From NCBI RefSeq assembly GCF_019039215.1, contig NZ_JAHNZZ010000001.1, positions 1,999,044 through 2,063,043 on the forward strand: a stretch of 64,000 nucleotides of DNA, in the 5' to 3' direction. Origin of the DNA: Bacillus sp. FJAT-29790 (GTDB taxonomy: Bacteria; Bacillota; Bacilli; Bacillales; Cytobacillaceae). The notes under the pieces are model-generated. The model saw only the letters and a list, made by a program, of their open reading frames with translations. It was not told the DNA's origin and searched no databases. The position numbers and the translations under genes are program-made. Positions 61,359 through 64,000 of the stretch are shown here, piece after piece. How positions within the stretch are numbered: position 1 is the first letter of the stretch; each line of letters begins with the position of its first letter.

Positions 61359-63173
61359 TTAATAGATATTTTTTAAATAGACATGATCATTCAGTAGATC
61401 ATGTTCTTCAAGTTTTCTATATAAAGTAGCAAGGCTAATATTTAATTGAACTGCTATTTGTTTTTTCGCTTTAACCGAATGGCCATATTTACTTAGCATA
61501 TTTTGAAGAATTTCCTTTTCATGGAGACTGAGCATAGCTTTTAAAGAAGGATATTCAGAGGAATAATCCTTTTTTTCTAACATTCGTAAAGGAAGACTCT
61601 GAGCTGTAATACGATCCGTTTGTTCCATGTTTACGGCGTACTCGACAGCATTTTCCAATTCGCGTACATTTCCCGGCCAGCGATATTTTTGAAACATTTC
61701 GATCACCTTTGGTTCAAACCCATAAATTTCTTTATTCAATGAATTTGTATGCTCGGATAAAAAATGGTTCATTAAAATTGGAATGTCTATCTGCCTTTCT
61801 CGCAATGGTGGCAGGTTTAGCGGGATAACATTTAAACGAAAATACAAATCAGCTCGGAACTCCCCTTCATGTACCATTTTCTCTAAGTTTTGATTCGTTG
61901 CTGCAATCACTTTAATATCAATTGGGATAAGACTGCTGCTGCCTACTCGTTCTACTTTTTTATGTTGTAAAACATGTAAAAGCTTTACTTGCAAGTGAAA
62001 AGGAAGGTCACCAATCTCATCTAAAAAAATGGTTCCTCCATCTGCCATCTCAAACTTACCGATTTTCCCTTCTTTATTGGCACCCGTAAACGCTCCTTTT
62101 ACATAGCCGAACAATTCACTTTCAAGAAGAGTTTCAGGGATCGATCCGCAATTAACGGAAATAAAGGGGCCTGAGGCTCTTTTACTGGCATTGTGAATCG
62201 CCATAGCAAATACCCCTTTTCCCGTACCGCTTTCACCAGTTAGCATAATGCTTGAATTACTATTACTTACTTTCAGGGCCTGATACTTTAAACCTTTTAT
62301 AATATTGCTTACACCTTTTACCTCGGAGAAAGATAAATCCTGTTCACTTGACGTTAAAGAATAAGCCAGCTTTCTAACGTCAGACATTTTACGAATAGAA
62401 GCAACGGCTCCATATACTTGGCTTTGGTTGGAAATAGGGGTGGCTGTTACAATGAAGTGGAAATGTTGTTTTGAAGTTTGGTAGATTTCTTCTTTCTCTG
62501 AATATCCTTTGCCTGTTTTTAAAATAGACAACATCGGTGATCCTGGCAAAATCTTTTCGAGTGGCCTCCCAATAATATTTTGTTTATCTTCATTAAGCAG
62601 CATTTCAACCGTGTGATTACAATGTGTAATCATACCATTTTTGTCGATAGCGAGAATACCATCTTGTATCGATTCAACAATTGTATTCAATTTATTTTTC
62701 GTTAACAGCAATTGTTTGGTCGTTTCCATTTCAGCCACTTTTCCAGTGATTAGTTCAGACATACGCCATAAGAAATTTAACATTTGCTTTTTGTTCTCAA
62801 TAAGCCTGTTATGTTGTTCTTGATCAAAAGCCAAGAGTCCAATCACTCCAATTGCTTTCTCTTTATAAAGGATTGGACAACAAATTTCAGCTACTTCTTT
62901 CCGCTCACCTGTAAGTACGAGTGGATCATACATCGGATCATTCTGTGCATCCTCTACCACAAATGCTTGTTTGGTTGAGAGTATCCGCCCATATAAATAA
63001 CCAGCCTCTTTTTTTCCGCCTTCTTCTTTCGTATTTATTCTATTCCTGCATTCACCTGTCCCAGCCATGACGGTCAGAGTCTCATCTACTATTTCTGTTT
63101 CAACTTTTAATGCTGTCGAAATTACATCTGCCACCTGTTGCACCAATTCTTGTATTCCCTTCAAAAATGTCAT
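61359..63173 (-). CDS. Sigma-54-dependent transcriptional activator
   Basis: A 604-residue protein. An N-terminal GAF-like domain (about 1-140, with AEICCPILYKEKAIGVIGLL) is followed by a PAS domain (NTIVESIQDGILAIDKNGMI, about 160-265), then the AAA+ domain (about 280-520): Walker A GESGTGKG, ESELFGYVKGAFTGA with the sigma-54 contact loop GAFTGA, Walker B FLDEIGDLP, RADLYFRLNVIPL, RWPGNVRELENAVEY. The C-terminal Fis-type HTH is KKQIAVQLNISLATLYRKLEE. GAAGGAGGAGTG precedes the ATG. All catalytic motifs are intact. Its target may be the gene cluster upstream, off the right edge; ligand unknown. Confidence 0.9.
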   Translation of the reverse strand: MTFLKGIQELVQQVADVISTALKVETEIVDETLTVMAGTGECRNRINTKEEGGKKEAGYLYGRILSTKQAFVVEDAQNDPMYDPLVLTGERKEVAEICCPILYKEKAIGVIGLLAFDQEQHNRLIENKKQMLNFLWRMSELITGKVAEMETTKQLLLTKNKLNTIVESIQDGILAIDKNGMITHCNHTVEMLLNEDKQNIIGRPLEKILPGSPMLSILKTGKGYSEKEEIYQTSKQHFHFIVTATPISNQSQVYGAVASIRKMSDVRKLAYSLTSSEQDLSFSEVKGVSNIIKGLKYQALKVSNSNSSIMLTGESGTGKGVFAMAIHNASKRASGPFISVNCGSIPETLLESELFGYVKGAFTGANKEGKIGKFEMADGGTIFLDEIGDLPFHLQVKLLHVLQHKKVERVGSSSLIPIDIKVIAATNQNLEKMVHEGEFRADLYFRLNVIPLNLPPLRERQIDIPILMNHFLSEHTNSLNKEIYGFEPKVIEMFQKYRWPGNVRELENAVEYAVNMEQTDRITAQSLPLRMLEKKDYSSEYPSLKAMLSLHEKEILQNMLSKYGHSVKAKKQIAVQLNISLATLYRKLEEHDLLNDHVYLKNIY

Positions 63174-63318
63174 GCGTTCACTCCTCCTTCTTTAGAACTA
63201 TATGTAACTTATTTCTATTTTCTTTTTAAAAACCCTTTAATTAAACGAATCTTCTATGTATTTATTAAGTAATGATGCATTTAATTACTTAGCAGTCCCA
63301 AACCACTAATGAAAAAAA

Positions 63319-63373
63319 ATCCTTTATAATGGAAAGACAGGCTGTCTCCTGTTCAATTCCATTATAAAGGATT
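63319..63373. terminator. Bidirectional terminator or hairpin
   Basis: AATCCTTTATAATGGA at 63319-63334 pairs perfectly with TCCATTATAAAGGATT at 63358-63373, flanked by an A-run and a T-rich tract. On the minus strand it ends transcription of the nitrilase-family gene before the sigma-54 activator gene. Confidence 0.75.
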
Positions 63374-63482
63374 ATATTAATGGACAAGAATGCGCTAACT
63401 TTTTATCAGTAAATAGGTTTCTTCTAATCTAAAAGTCTATTGAAATATCATGTTTCAGGACATAAAAATCGCTGTTGCAATC

Positions 63483-64000
63483 TTAAATTGGTTCTGTCGC
63501 TAGTAAATCCATTTTTTGATTTTCCATATGATAAAATTCCGACCTTCTATCTTTAAGTGGCGTTACTGAACCAATATTCCGATTTCTTCTCAATATCTCT
63601 AAGTCCACTTCTCCAACAATGATCGTTTCGATATTCGAATTACACTCTCCAACAATTCCTTTTTCGGGGAATGTAAAATCACATGGTGAAAAAATACCTG
63701 ATTGAGCATACTGAACATCCATATGTGGAACATGTGTCAAATTCCCAGCCGTTCCAGCGATTACTGTATATACTTGATTTTCAATGGCCCTAGCTTGCGA
63801 ACAATATCTTATCCTTAAATAGCCCTGCTGATCTTCCGTTGAAAACGGTGTAAAGATAATTTGTGCCCCCTTATCGACAGCAATGCGAGCAAGTTCCGGG
63901 AATAAAATATCATAGCTAATGAGCATAGAAATTTTTCCACAATCGGTGTCAAAGACATTGACCTCATTCCCCGGCTGTATCCCCCACCATTTTCGGTCAT
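63483..64000 (-). CDS. Carbon-nitrogen hydrolase (nitrilase superfamily), YhcX-like, 3' part
   Basis: The frame enters from the right edge: WWGIQPGNEV, then VFDTDCGKISMLISYDILFPELARIAVDKGAQIIFTPF, then YLRIRYCSQARAIENQVYTVIAGTAGNLTHVPHMDVQYAQSGIFSP, ending about 170 residues in. The pattern matches YhcX-type proteins, which may have an N-terminal acetyltransferase domain (off the window). The catalytic Cys expected in the ICYD motif is Ser here (ISYD, codon AGC). So the enzyme may be inactive, or Ser replaces Cys. Glu and Lys of the catalytic triad would lie outside the window. Neighbour of a sigma-54 activator. Confidence 0.8.
   Translation of the reverse strand, partial: DRKWWGIQPGNEVNVFDTDCGKISMLISYDILFPELARIAVDKGAQIIFTPFSTEDQQGYLRIRYCSQARAIENQVYTVIAGTAGNLTHVPHMDVQYAQSGIFSPCDFTFPEKGIVGECNSNIETIIVGEVDLEILRRNRNIGSVTPLKDRRSEFYHMENQKMDLLATEPI

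Overview
The window is low-GC DNA with Bacillus-type ribosome binding sites (AAGGAGG/GGGGAG classes), sigma-A promoters, CcpA cre-like boxes and LexA boxes of the GAAC-N4-GTTC type. Together with the pair yqzH-yqjQ-yqjP and a Bacillus-type iol operon, this points to a chromosomal segment of a Bacillaceae bacterium. The species cannot be fixed from the sequence alone.

Positions 1 to about 17,948 look like the right part of a mobile defence island. From left to right it carries a RES-domain protein (cut by the window edge), an XRE regulator divergent from a DndB-like DGQHR protein, a complete three-gene Detocs-type defence system (dtcA-dtcB-dtcC: TPR/kinase-like sensor, stand-alone receiver, receiver fused to a nucleoside phosphorylase), a small membrane protein starting 32 bp from dtcA, a decayed alpha/beta hydrolase, an SOS-controlled Y-family DNA polymerase with its YolD partner, and a Tn554-like operon with three tyrosine recombinases and a TnpC-like protein. 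Just to the right lies an intact LexA-type promoter followed by only the first 17 or so codons of a second, host Y-family polymerase gene (yqjW-like). The host gene appears to have been split by the element at its conserved N-terminal active-site motif. The host SOS promoter now points into the recombinase operon, while the element carries its own complete SOS polymerase.

Positions 18,000 to 26,600 look like core chromosome: yqzH, yqjQ (short-chain dehydrogenase), yqjP (metallo-beta-lactamase fold), an LCP-family wall-polymer ligase, a two-gene Opu/Egt-type ABC transporter with fused permease and binding protein, and a secreted 2',3'-cyclic nucleotidase.

Positions 26,900 to 34,200 form a D-allose operon (alsBACEK, a LacI-type regulator and rpiB, read right to left). 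It has a consensus promoter, three operator palindromes in its leader, a fourth operator before rpiB, a cre-like box and a possible mRNA-stabilising STAB-SD element.

Positions 34,500 to 46,700 hold a second sugar/cyclitol region: a ribose/inositol-type ABC transporter, four Gfo/Idh/MocA dehydrogenases, two xylose-isomerase-like barrel enzymes and an AraC-type regulator. Positions 46,800 to 60,650 are the myo-inositol catabolic genes (iolABCDE, iolGHIJ, iolR, an MFS carrier, iolS), expressed from a promoter with a cre-like box between -35 and -10 and phased IolR-type repeats just downstream. The genes fit together as uptake, oxidation or isomerisation, ring cleavage and aldol cleavage, ending in dihydroxyacetone phosphate and, through IolA, acetyl-CoA. 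The window ends with a sigma-54-dependent activator and the 3' part of a nitrilase-superfamily gene in which the catalytic cysteine reads as serine.
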